This document shows, piece by piece, positions 36,646-47,325 of a DNA stretch of 64,000 bases. Within the stretch, counting starts at the first letter, position 1; each line of letters starts with the position of its first letter. The notes under the pieces were generated by a model. That model was not told the DNA's origin. It saw nothing but the letters and a program-made list of their open reading frames with translations, and did no database searches. This DNA is from Eupeodes corollae. Lineage: Eukaryota; Arthropoda; Insecta; Diptera; Syrphidae. The stretch covers positions 90,153,007-90,217,006 of the forward strand of contig NC_079148.1 of assembly GCF_945859685.1 (NCBI RefSeq), written 5' to 3'. The position numbers and the translations under genes are program-made.

Positions 36646-37772
36646 CTGAAATTACGCCATAGGAAATTACGCCGAAAAAATAAAATGGAAAAAACGCCAA
36701 AAATTCTCCATACAATTTTTTGACTTTTTTCCTAGGAAAAAGAACCTAAAGAGTTTGGTGTTAATTCCGGATTTTTTGGCTATTTTTTTCGAAAATTTCT
36801 TGGCGTTTTTTCTTTTAGAATAATGAAAAAAGGCCAAACAATTTTTGTTTGGAAAAAACGCCAAAAATTTGCTTTTCGACTTTTTTTCCACACAAAAAAG
36901 GAAAAAAAGCCGAAAAATAAACTTTTTAGTTTTTTTTCAAATCTTAAAAACAAACTTCTTGGCTGTTTTTCCTAATCGAATAAGGAAAAAAAGTCAGAAA
37001 ATTAACCGTTCGTTGTTCAAAATCAAAAAAGTACATGTTGGTCAATGTATTCATATGGTATACAGAAATATATAACGGCAAATAACAGTATTTTACATGT
37101 GTTTCACGAATTTTGAAGAGCATTTTGATAAAGCGATGGACAAAATGGAATGTTTTTATTATGATATATTATAAAAAAAATGTGTGTATAAAGAAGATGT
37201 TCTTTACATTTGTTATATTAACAATTGTGGCGCTAAGATGAAAGTAAAAAGTGATGGATTGTGTGTAAAAGCAAAGAACTTCGTTGACCAATGTCCGTGT
37301 TGGCGGAAAAATGTGGCAGATGTCCTTCAGGTTTACATGTAATACCTATACAAAAATTGACAAATTGAAATAAACAAAGGTATAAGAAAATGTGTTCTAC
37401 AAAACAAATGAACAAGTACCTATGATATAATGAACGGCGGGGGGGGGGGGGGGTGGCGCGTACGCATCGCGTTCGCCATTGCGGCGCCGCGCCGCCGCGC
37501 CATGCCACACGGGTTGCACCGCGCCGCTCCATGTTACGTCGTACGTTCAGATTCTTTTATAGACTTTTTGGGCTTTAATTCCAAATTAATTTTGGAAATT
37601 AAGCCAGGAAAAGCTCTGTTCATTCTTTAAAGGCTTAATTTCCAAAACTAATTTGGAAATTACACCAAAAAGTTCTTATTTTTTAGGGCGTTTTTTCCAT
37701 TTTAGTATTTTGGCTCTTTTTCCAAAAGTTTGGCGTAATTTCCACACTTTTTGGCGTATTTTCCTTTTTGTT
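36646..37772. mobile_element. Modular foldback inserted in a LINE
   Basis: The left side carries repeated ggaaattacgcc, aatggaaaaaacgcc and ggaaaaaagcc units (36,646-37,000). The right side carries their reverse complements (gggcgttttttccattttag near 37,685; ggcgtaatttcc near 37,731; ggcgtattttcc near 37,753). A second inner set, ttccaaa.taattttggaaa, lies at 37,577-37,665. The centre (~37,020-37,430) is unrelated and AT-rich, followed by a GC-rich block. It sits between the two halves of a LINE endonuclease. About 50 codons of that enzyme are not accounted for, so the insertion came with a deletion or later rearrangement. Confidence 0.7.
37439..37453 (+). repeat. Run of 15 G within a GC-rich islet
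   Basis: Fifteen consecutive G are followed to about 37,545 by GC-rich sequence (GGCGCGTACGCATCGCG, GCGGCGCCGCGCCGCCGCGC). The contrast with the AT-rich neighbourhood is sharp. It lies inside the foldback insertion. Confidence 0.9.
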
Positions 37773-37775
37773 TTT

Positions 37776-37960
37776 GGGCAATCAATCTCCCTACTGCCTA
37801 GCCCATTCCATCGCATTTCCTGGAGGGCTTACACATCAACTTTTAGCTCGGCGAGGGCTGGTTCTTCAGAGAGATATCTGGTCTTTTGCTCTTTCTTCCT
37901 AAAAAGGTTACTCCGGTTTCACAGCTCTGGATCCGATGGATCTAACGTTCGTCGTTAGTT
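37776..37960 (-). pseudogene. LINE endonuclease N-terminal fragment
   Basis: The minus strand near 37,840-37,780 reads ALQEMRWNGLGSREID. This matches the Q-E-x-RW-x-G motif that holds the catalytic Glu of LINE endonucleases. Upstream, LFRKKEQKTRYLSEEPALAE is a plausible N-terminus. The next motif (SAHAPTE) is found on the far side of the foldback at 36,635. Confidence 0.75.
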
Positions 37961-40645
37961 CACCTTTCGGCTATCTAGCGGGCACCACTAGAAGTTGACG
38001 ATACCATTTTACATTGTCCAAAGATGACACCAATCGATAATGGATTCCTCTTCTGGTTTTCGACCCTTATGTGCAGCAATTTTTCTTGTTGTCCCCGAGA
38101 TAAAAATGCTCCTAGTCGCTCATCAGTAAACTGTGAAACGATAACAGAGTGGCAAAAAATTTCAGAACTCTCCTGACGCCAATCCGCAAAATGTAGAGAT
38201 GGATGACGAGTTGATATCCGTGAATTGAGTTTCACACTCTCGGATACTAATATAATAGTCTCAAGAGCTTTGTGTGTACTGTCGGGGGAGTAATGTATGT
38301 TTTAATTTAGTAACAATTCACTTCTAGTTACTTCCCGTCAAGGTTTCCATTCACAACCCTGTAAGTTTCAAAATTAACTTATGATTTAAAAAAAACTATT
38401 AGATGGTTCATTTATTTCAATTCAAACTCTGAGTTCAAATTAAACACTGTAAATTCTAACTTATTGAACAATGAAGTAAGCTAAGTAATGTTTTAATCTG
38501 AGCTGAGCTGAGATAATATTACCTTTTAAATGTTGAAAGGTCAATTCATTGTTGAAAACTTTGATTTCTATTAATGTTTATAAGAGTTCTTTTTTTGCAT
38601 TGAAATTGCAAAATTGCATTTAGTTTTAAATAATATATTTAGTAGGCATAATTTAAATGCTTAATCATTAATTCATCTAACGCTATACAAATACATAAAT
38701 TAATTGATTTTTTTTTACCACCTCTTACTTAACCAGTTGAATACATTCTCTTGAGTCCGTCGTAGTCGTACACTTTTCATGATTAAGCAGTTAAATCATT
38801 TGAATTTAATGGGTTATAAATTGATTGGAAATCAAAGTAAATATTGGTCACGATTAAATCCATAAATGGAAGACAATACCAAGTTTATAGTAAAAATCAT
38901 TTAAATATTATGTACATACATTGTATATTCTTTGGCAACCATGAGTTCATTGAACATTTACATACATTGCTGTTTTGCTATTAAAGAAAGAAGTATTAGT
39001 AACTAATATTTTGGTGACCTGATTGTTAGCGTAAAGTATTAAGTCACCAACTGGTTAAATTGAGAATATTTTTAAAATTGTTATTAAACAATCAAAACAA
39101 TGGTCCAGCTCTAGACTTTCTAAAAAAATCCATGAAAATATTTAATAAGAACATTCAAACTTAGTTTGAAAATCTGTTAACTTTTAAGGTAAATCATTAT
39201 AATTCGGTCTTTTTTTTATGAGTTAATGGTTCTTAAATATTAAAAATAATTATTTTTTCTTAGAAAGTCTCTCGACTCTCTTAACCTAAATAAGTCTAAT
39301 TAAAAAAAAAAGTCACCATCAGTTAGGTTGTGGTTATGTTGGCTAATATTTTACAAGTTTACACATAAACCTCAAGAATGCTTACCACATTTTATTTTCC
39401 ATGCATTATTTTGCTGCCCCATAATTCATAGTGCACTTTATTTGCATATATAACTAGGAGATTTAAATTTCAAACGGTTGCTTGTTGAATAAAAAGTATG
39501 CTTACAAAGGGTGTGTCGAAAAAAAGCTGATAGATGCTCTGAAACTTATATGGAGTTTTTCCTTGTAACTTTCATTTTTTTTGTTTTTAAATTTAAATAA
39601 TGTGTGCTCTGTAAGATGAGATAGAGCTTTAACTATGGCAATTTGTCCTAGTCTAGGTTATTCGTAAACGTCAAACGAAAAAAAACTATTTATTTAAATG
39701 TGACTAGCGAGATAACTTTTATCGAAGAAATAATTTGTAGACTATTTGCATTTGGTAGCATTTTAAGACATTTTTGAGTTTTAAATTAAATTTAGATTAA
39801 GAAACACTTCAATGGTACATCATTGTAATGTCTAATAATGATGTTTGTTACATACAGTTTTCTCTTATACCTAAATAAAAACTATTCACAATCATACATT
39901 TGACATTTCAATCGTATTTTTGACTTGGTTTAGTTTTTGAACTCAAGCTTAGAATAAGAACTGTCATAATATGGGGTTATATATTACCAAATCTAAACAA
40001 CATTACCACCGATATTTCTAAGACAGTTTCTATCAAATGAAAGCTGTCACTTCTTACACTTTTGTTTTCTGTATTTTCGGAATGCTGGTGTTTCAGAATC
40101 TTTGTTTGCGAGAGTTTATGTTTTTGACTTTTTATATATCCGTTATATAAGAGTAAACTCGCATTAAACTCGTATAAAACGTATTTAAGAAATGCCGAAA
40201 ACACAAAATATTGATGACTGTCCCAAAATATAAACTTCAGTACCAAGAGAATAAGTTTATCCGACTTTCAAAATCTTCTAATGATGCAACTGCAAAGAAA
40301 TGTTTCGGCAAATTATTATATCTGAAAATTTATTTGGAAAAACTTCCGTCTTATCTTAACCTCCGCTTTTTATAGTGATGACTCCTTAAGGCATTTGTGT
40401 TCAATTTTCCGATTATATTTTTAATTTTCCCAAATGCAAAAGAATTATACAAGTATTTATATCAAACCATAAAAGATAAGATATTTTTACTATTATTGTA
40501 ATACATTTATTTGTTTAAGAACAACAGTGTTTTCATTTTAAAGTTCAATCGTTACATCGTTTAATCCTGCGTTTTGGTAATTGAAATATGTAGGTTACAA
40601 GGTCTGCATTTGTATGCTGGCCTTTTCAGTTGATAAACAACAAGA
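37961..40645. other. Unassigned stretch; first 280 bases may be LINE leader
   Basis: 37,975-38,235 has an 86-codon minus frame and higher GC and directly precedes the LINE endonuclease in its direction, so it may be LINE leader or unrelated. Beyond that the DNA is AT-rich with no gene or transposon recognised. Confidence 0.3.
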
Positions 40646-40650
40646 TTGTA

Positions 40651-40875
40651 GTACCGTGGCATGATGATTAGTGCGTTGGACTGTCATGCCAGAGGTCTGC
40701 CTATCTAAAAAAAATTTTCACGGGTACTGCCGTTTGCGAGGAATTGACAAATCCTCCAAGAGTATTCCTTGTCATGAAAAGTGCTTTCTCAAACTTTCCG
40801 TTCGGATTCGGCTTCAAACTGTAGGTCTCCTCAATCCCTCAACAGACTGTTGCGCCACCCAATTTCATTTATTTT
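40651..40875 (+). mobile_element. tRNA-derived SINE, copy 1 (5' end present)
   Basis: It begins with a tRNA-like head: tggcatgatgattagtgcg (box A-like, 40,657-40,675), then ttggactgtcatgccagagg, as in the anticodon arm of a tRNA. Box B has decayed. The body (aaaagtgctttctcaaactt; cgttcggattcggcttcaaa) is shared with copy 3 at 42.14 kb. The 3' end is ctgttgcgccacccaattt. A 74-codon frame through it is not a gene. Confidence 0.75.
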
Positions 40876-40989
40876 TTAAACAACAAGACAATTAGAGGGT
40901 GGAAATCATATAGATGTATTGTAAAAAAGATACTGCCTGATACTTTCCTTGAATGCATTACCCGTTTTGTAATGCTCAGTAAGTAGTAA

Positions 40990-41212
40990 TGCTAGGTATA
41001 CCAGAAGTTTGGGGTCAATCCACCTGTCTGTACGAACTAAAAGTCTGTCAAATCCTTCTTTAATCATTCGTGTTCGTTAAAATTTCTTTCTCAAATTATT
41101 CGTTTGGATTTGACATTCAAAATTTAGATCACCTTCATCCCTAAAATCACCAGCACACAGGAATAGTTGAGGCCCTTCAGGCTCTTTAGGAGCTTTAGCG
41201 CCAACTTACGTA
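40990..41212 (+). mobile_element. tRNA-derived SINE, copy 2 (diverged)
   Basis: The order of blocks matches the other copies: ccagaagtttggggtcaatc (box B region, ~41,001-41,020), ctttctcaaattattcgttt (~41,088), the CACCTTCATCCC block (~41,131) and gcacacaggaatagttgagg (~41,153). Divergence is high, so it is the oldest of the three. Box A is lost. Confidence 0.6.
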
Positions 41213-42140
41213 TATATGATCGTTCCCAAACGCAATAGATGACAATTATTAATCTTGGTTGTCTGAAACACCTTGTAAAATCCATATATTTAAATCTAAA
41301 TTCAACTTTACGAATTCCAAGAAATATGATCAACCGAAAAACGAGTCTCCATAATCGATAGCCGTATACGAGTACATGTACATTAATTTATTTCGCTACC
41401 ATATATTTTGCATTTAGTTGTGCAACATATTTTCCAATTTATTGTTCTGCCATTCATAACTTAAAAAACAGTGTCAGCAATATGACCTCTTCCAGAGTAT
41501 TCTCGCTTCGGTTGTGTTGATGGCGGTCAGTGGCGGTTGCAATTGGGATGGCTATAAAACTCAATATATAGATACGATAGTACATATCTGTAAAGAGAGT
41601 GTTCGCTTCTTTCATTGACTTATGACCATATTACCATATTGTCTATCTGAGAACTGAAGCTTGCTGATGTAATTAGATACAAATAAACCAGCACATCCAA
41701 TGCAGCTCGTGTCAACTGCAGTTAAATTAACATTTGGGCTGATTACGGAATCTAGAACGCTTAAATGTCAAAGACAAAATTTATTTGCAAGTACATAGGT
41801 AGAAACAGTCTGCATCATTAGTTTTAGGTCATATTTTTGCACACAAATTGTGTAGGCACTTTTTTTTATCATGATACCTAAGAAAATGCTTCGATACCTT
41901 CGGTTAAATAAGACTTTGTATAAGGTTCAATGGGTTGAAGACTAGGAAAAACGTTAGTGAAAAATAAAACAGTCTGGCCCACTATCAAATAATTCTCAAC
42001 TAGAACGGTATTTATCTGCTTAAGTTGTAAAAAGATTTGGTACATTTTTTCTCACCAAAGTTTTGAACTATTGAGCCCTCCTTTTTGCCGTTGACAACAT
42101 TTTCTCCATTTTTCTTTGTAGTTTTTTTTTAATATGTGAA
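41213..42140. other. Unassigned stretch between SINE copies
   Basis: No gene or repeat recognised. Confidence 0.3.
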
Positions 42141-42392
42141 TATATGCCAGAGGTCTCAGGTTCAAACCATGCCAGTGTACACAGGTACTGCCTCTAGCGA
42201 GGAATCGACAAGTGCTTCAAAGTTATTCTTATCATGAAAAGTGCTTTCTCAAACTTTCCGTTCGGATTCGGCTTCAAACTGTAGGCCTTCTCCATCCCTG
42301 ACAACAATACTCGCACACGGGATGATTGAGAGTTGTATAAGTCTCTAGGCTCTAATTCTCAACGGACAGTTGTGCCACCTAATTTTACTTAT
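42141..42392 (+). mobile_element. tRNA-derived SINE, copy 3 (clear box B)
   Basis: It starts at tatgccagaggtctcagg, followed by GGTTCAAACC (42,159-42,168), a near-perfect Pol III box B. Box A is missing (5' truncation). The body is the best preserved of the three. The 3' tail is cagttgtgccacctaatttt. The tRNA origin is inferred from the head; which tRNA cannot be fixed, though Asp-like 'GACTGTCA' appears in copy 1. Confidence 0.75.
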
Positions 42393-42953
42393 GTGAAGCT
42401 CAATTGGTGACTTATCTTCTACATATCCTTTCTTCACTTATATAAGATTTCAATATAACTTTTTAATATTAAGATTTTAATTACACTGATGATATTGGCA
42501 ATAAAATTGTACTTTTTCTAGTTTTTTTAGTTCGATTCTGACTTCAAAATAAAACTATCAAGCCAGGTTTTTTAGATACAAGCTTTTGTAATTCATTAGG
42601 CTATTGAGGCTTTATAAAGTGACATTTTCCCAAATCCTTACAATACCTTACTTCAAAATTCCATTTAAAAATGTTCCGTATTTTACTAAAATGATAAAAG
42701 CCTCATTTATTGTAAGTATTTAACTGCCATACATATATCTTATAAAAAAAGCATTTTTGCTAAAACGGTTGTAAACAGAAAAACAAAAAATGCTAAAAAT
42801 CCATTTTTGATCTTTGTACGGATTCACAGTTTTGTAGCTTTTCGAATATATAGACAAAAATATAAAAATAATTTTGGGAACGTATGTTTCTGAGTTTGAA
42901 CACATATTACTAAAATCAGAGTTGCCATTCAGAATCAGCACTTAAAGTTAAAT
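42393..42953. other. Unassigned non-coding stretch
   Basis: No feature supported. Confidence 0.3.
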
Positions 42954-43107
42954 CTAAAGCGGTCCATAGACACCACACTTGTGTGAACACTTGTGTCGGT
43001 GTGCAGAAATGTGTGCCTTTTGTGTGCTGGAGCAGACTTCGATTTTCGGTATACACGATTTGGTGTATAGTGTGTGTCGGAATACCACACTGAGGCAAGT
43101 GTGGTCA
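42954..43107 (+). mobile_element. Short inverted-ended element M, copy 1 (~155 bp)
   Basis: The left end is ctaaagcggtccatagacac followed by cacacttgtg. The middle (gtcggtgtgcagaaat; ggagcagacttcgattttcg) is shared with the copy at 56.15 kb. The right end, caagtgtggtcag, is a damaged inverse of the left. It is probably a deleted MITE; it abuts repeat P. Confidence 0.65.
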
Positions 43108-43115
43108 GTTATTTA

Positions 43116-43263
43116 GAAAGGGAATTACATTCAAGGTTTGTCAAAACAATAGATAGAGTCTAAAAAAGGATCATAGGTCATCTCATTAATAATGAGAAGT
43201 TACGAAAATATAAAATGATTAAAACTGTATGTAGAAGTAAAAGATTTGTACTTTCCAAAATTA
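43116..43263 (+). repeat. Dispersed repeat P, copy 2
   Basis: It matches 5,768-5,935 block for block: ggaattacattcaaggttt, gatagagtc, aatgagaagttac, aagatttgtacttt. Function and ends are unknown. Confidence 0.65.
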
Positions 43264-44472
43264 ACATTCAATTAATTGTTAAGGGATAAGTTGTGTTTTA
43301 ACTTGGCCTCAGAAAGCCGTTTCTAATTTTCTCTAGGATTTTTTTTGGGGACATATTTTTATAAAAACCTAAAGTGTTAGAAAAATGTAAAGAAAAAAAC
43401 CTTGTTTTGTCAACAAGTGGTTCTTTAATAAGGCTTCCAATCTATAGCTCAATTAAACTCATTTAATCTTCGTGGTATAAGAAAATGTTGCACATTTTCT
43501 CTTAAAAGTAATGCAATCTCAATCAAATGATATGTGGTGTTAGTTTGGCCGGTCCTGGTGAGGGAAGTATGGGCTTTGGGGTTGAATTATGTAGTCATTC
43601 TCTGAAGGTCGTTTATAGTGCAGCAGTAGTGGATGATGTTTTTTTTTCTTTTTAATTGAGCTTACTTCGCATTTATTTGTGAATGCAAATGCAAATGGAG
43701 AAATCGCATAGTGCATTCTGCATTGAAAAAGTAAGTGCAGTACGTTGGATGGCTTGACTATACTTAAATCTATGCATAAGGTACATAGATGTGGCACAGG
43801 CAATTGTTTAATTGGTGAGATGAGAGTTTCGTTGCTGTTTTTAAGTGCATACACAAAAGGTGGACATGAGTTTTCATTAGCATTCATCAAAAACTCAGCT
43901 GGACTTTATTTGTAAATACCTACATATGGGTAAGAAGGTACATATTTACATAATAGATGGATTTAAATTGACTTAACACTTTAAGCTGATTATGTTGTGG
44001 ATGACATAATAAACTAATTTGCATTAACAACGTCCAACAATCTTTTATGATGGTTTTTCAGTGAAACATAATAAAGGTGAAACCTGGATGGTTAAAATCC
44101 TGATGGTTTAACCGTCGAAGCTACCGTAACTAAGATAATTCCGATACAGGTTATAGAAGGAGATTTGTTTTTTGTTTTAATTAAAATATTATATATATAT
44201 ATTATTTATATATATATATATATATATTAGTTATCGTCATTTTTTTGTTTGAATTTTTGACTTTAAAATTCAAAAGACTTATTTTCAAACGGTTCAAAAA
44301 CAATATAAGTTAAATTGTTTTAAAAATCTATATTAACGTATGATACTGATGAATCATAATAATCATAAACAGTGTAAACTTAAAATACTGTATATCAAAA
44401 TTTTAAAATACTGTATGTCAAATGGTTGCATCACAACAAAAAAAAGAGGCATATAAAAAATGGAAAAAAAAT
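43264..44472. other. Unassigned non-coding stretch with a TA microsatellite
   Basis: It contains an interrupted TA repeat at about 44,188-44,228. A 116-codon minus frame at 43,540-43,890 has no recognised motif and includes a lysine run from a poly-T tract, so it is left uncalled. Confidence 0.35.
44188..44228. repeat. (TA)n microsatellite
   Basis: About 40 bases of TA repeats with one short interruption. Confidence 0.9.
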
Positions 44473-45475
44473 GGCATGCGACCCACACTGTTAACTTCCC
44501 ATCCCGTCCGTCGATTTGTCTTGCTTAAAAGTTTGAAGGTTTTCTTGAAGGGTTAAAAAAAGTTGTCAGTTGAATTATTATTCAAAATTTTAAAATTACA
44601 ACAATATTGTCAAAAAAAGAAATAGTTTAGTTTGAAAATCTTGTTTTGGTAAATAGATTTTTAGTCATAAACAGATTTTCACCAATTTTAGTAGCATTTC
44701 TTAAATTTTTACAAATTGGATGAATGAAATTAATTTGAAGATATCAGAAACCGAACATCAATTTTTACCAAATTTGCGAACTATTTTTTGTAGATTTTAT
44801 TTTTTTATGAAAAGACAGACTGTTGGATTTTTATAAAAAAAACTAGTGAATTTCGAAATCAATATTTTCTGTCAAATAAAAAAAGTTTGAAGACAATATT
44901 TTTAATTTTTGAAAAGCAATTTGAGTCGAAAGTAATTTTTACCAAGTGTTAGTATTATTTTTTTTTTGTAGGTTTTAATTTTTTGTAAGAAAACTTTCAA
45001 TTCGATTTTGCTCAAAATTTTACCAGATTTTAAAAGCGTTATTTTTTGTTGCACAAAATAGTTTGGATTTTTCCCAAAAATATATTTATTGGGTATCACG
45101 TCACAATATATTATATAAAATTTAATTCAAGTGTTTGGCGTTTTTGGTTCGTGAAATATTTAGGGTTAACCAAAATTTTTACATTTCTTTAAAAATGCTG
45201 CGGTAAAAAAAAATAACCCACGCAATTTTCTTGAGAGCCCTTTTTGCATTTTTCTGCATTATTATCTGTATAACAAAATGTATTTGAAGTCGAAATTTCT
45301 TCTGGTTCTTGAGCTATAGACGACGAAAAAACATCGAGAACGTACGGACGTATGAACGGTCGCACAGACATCTTTCTAAAAATCTATTATTTCGACTCTA
45401 GGGACCTTGAAACTTCAAAAAATGCCAAAATTTTCAATTTGACAAATCGGACAATACTTTCTATGTAAAGTTAAA
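44473..45475 (-). repeat. R1k dispersed repeat, copy I (full length, ~1.0 kb)
   Basis: It opens with the inverted right terminus gcgacccacactgttaac then ttcccatcccgtccgtcg and atttgtcttgctt. It contains the 'gtatcacgtcacaatatat' block near 45,094, the core (tggttcttgagctatagacg near 45,303) and ends at the left terminus ttctatgtaaagttaa near 45,459-45,474. With copy D (opposite orientation) it defines the full family. A 60-codon frame (45,371-45,189, minus) reads SSSIAQEPEEISTSN and related frames occur in D and F. Confidence 0.8.
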
Positions 45476-45889
45476 AATACTAAGGAACATCATATACATA
45501 AATGTATCTATAGCCTTAAACGTATTTACAAAAACAATTTTCATAAAAAAAGTCGATTAACACTTACAGACGAACAACTTTTTAGGGCCACGAATCTTAA
45601 AAAGCTTATGTAAAGTATGGCGGGTAAACATTTTTTAGGATACAATATTCACGAACACACTCCGTTTAAAAAATTCTGGACTTCAAATTACTTTACTTTT
45701 AAAAAACTAAGTTTTGTGCTACAGAATTTTGTTCATACAGAATTTCGACATTTACTTAGTATTATAAATACAGCATTTCAATCCTTACTCGTTTTTTATA
45801 TTGTGCTAATGCATAATGAAAGATTAAACGCTTAATATAAAGGTCGAATTTTTAAAAGCTATAGGAAAGTTTTTGAAAAAAAAAACACA
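45476..45889. other. Unassigned non-coding stretch
   Basis: A 72-codon frame at 45,617-45,835 has no recognisable motif. Nothing else is supported. Confidence 0.3.
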
Positions 45890-46640
45890 CACACATACAA
45901 TTCAGAAAACTGCATGAAATCTTTATTTGAATCGATAGTACGGTCCATAAAATTTAATGTTTAAAGATTATTTCATGGAAATGCTGACCTTGACTGCTCC
46001 TCAAATGGTCCAGCCTTAGACCAATTTTGGCATATTCTTTCCAACGTTTCGGCCGGTATCACACGAAGAAATGCTTCAACGTTGTCTTCCGATGCATCAA
46101 TTGAAGCGGGCTTGTCTACATAGACATGAGCTTTAACATAGCCCCACTAAAAATAGTTTAAATGCGTTTCGTATCTCACTATGTCCATTGTTGCGCGATC
46201 TGTGTGGCTTGTGGCACAGCCTGGTTAAAACCACATGTCATGCAAGTCAATCTCTTGTATTTTGGGCAAAAAAAGTTGGATAACATCTCACGGTAGCGCT
46301 CACCATTCACAGTTACTTCTTTGAAGAAGTACGGACCAATGATGCCACCAGCCCAAAAACCGCACCAAACTATGACTTTTTTCTCGATGCATTGGTAGCT
46401 CTTGCAATGCTTCTGGCTGATATTCACTCCAAAATCGACAATTCTGCTTATTTACGTACCCATTGAGCCAAAAACGAGCTTCGTCGCAGAACACAATTGG
46501 AATGGACGAAGCGGGCGATGAACTTTCTTAACAGATAACGCTTCAATAATTTGTAAGCGTTGATCGTTTGTAGGACGATTCATAGTTAAATTAAAGACCA
46601 AACTGAAGACGTTTTACAATGAAACGAAACTAGATACGTG
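45890..46640 (-). mobile_element. Tc1/mariner element with internal deletion
   Basis: The minus strand starts at ATG near 46,581 with MNRPTNDQRLQII, matching the start of the transposase at 53,132. It then jumps within about 25 codons to FCDEARFWLNGYVNKQNCRF, which in the other copy lies past residue 140. So most of the DNA-binding domain is deleted. GGIIGPYFFK and VTVNGERYREML follow, and then the third catalytic region is badly broken near 46,140. The non-coding end (tctttatttgaatcgatagt near 45,920) matches the inverse of the other copy's 3' end. Confidence 0.85.
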
Positions 46641-47176
46641 CGTCAGCTGTTTAAACCAGTGTTGACAAAAAGATAATACCTAAAAAATCACCCTTTAGAT
46701 AATTTCTATTCATGTGGTACTTACTTGTTAGCAGTTTTTTTTTAAATGACTGCATGATATTTTTGCATTTCAAACATTAAATCCCAATTCTCAAGCGTCA
46801 CCAACGAATACAGAAAGGAAGAAATATTCTCCTGTAACTGTGAATAAGCAAAAATCCATCCAAACACTTTATCATCCCTATAGACATCTTCATGGAACTT
46901 TAAACGACCAGGATATAGTTTCATAAAAGCAAAGTAGGTGACATTTACGAAGGACTACGACGAAAGGGGTCAAGTGTGTTCTATATCCTTAAGAAGAACT
47001 GGTTGCGCTAATGCAACTTTAGGGCGTAAGTACATACGCAAAAATCTATAGGCACCGCATTTTAAACACACATAACACTCATTGAATATACAATGTATCA
47101 AGTAACAGAATATTCCGGTTGAATTGTATTGCAAATAAGATCTAACTTTTTATTTTTTTTTAACTTTATTTCCCAG
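46641..47176. other. Non-coding stretch, probably intron end upstream of the host exon
   Basis: No transposon is recognised. The last 40 bases are pyrimidine-rich and run into an AG acceptor at 47,175-47,176, so this is best read as intron (or an unspliced leader). Confidence 0.45.
47137..47176 (+). promoter_or_regulatory. Predicted 3' splice site
   Basis: Candidate branch region tctaact (~47,141-47,147), a T-rich tract, and tttcccag ending at 47,176. It lies 149 bases before the start codon, so the exon begins with 5' UTR. Confidence 0.6.
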
Positions 47177-47325
47177 GCCTTCCCACGGAACGTTATCGAA
47201 GTGAATTCGGATTCAATGAAACTCACCACAAGAAATTCCTTTACACTACACATTCCTTTCTTTCACTTAAATGCAACTAACAGCATCAACACCACAACAC
47301 ACTGCACCAACATTCTTCAAAAACA
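47177..47325 (+). other. 5' UTR portion of the host exon
   Basis: Between the acceptor and the ATG there is C/A-rich sequence (catcaacaccacaacacact), typical of fly leaders. An upstream 80-codon frame (47,129-47,371) overlaps the start codon out of frame and begins upstream of the acceptor, so it is not called. Confidence 0.5.

Noticed and set aside
40671..40895. 74-codon frame, or a genuine tRNA gene, at the SINE head
   Set aside because: The same sequence recurs at 42.14 kb with a long non-tRNA body, and no complete cloverleaf can be drawn, so it is a SINE and not a tRNA gene or protein.
43540..43890. 116-codon minus-strand frame
   Set aside because: No known motif, includes a poly-Lys run from a T tract, and lacks splice or start support.
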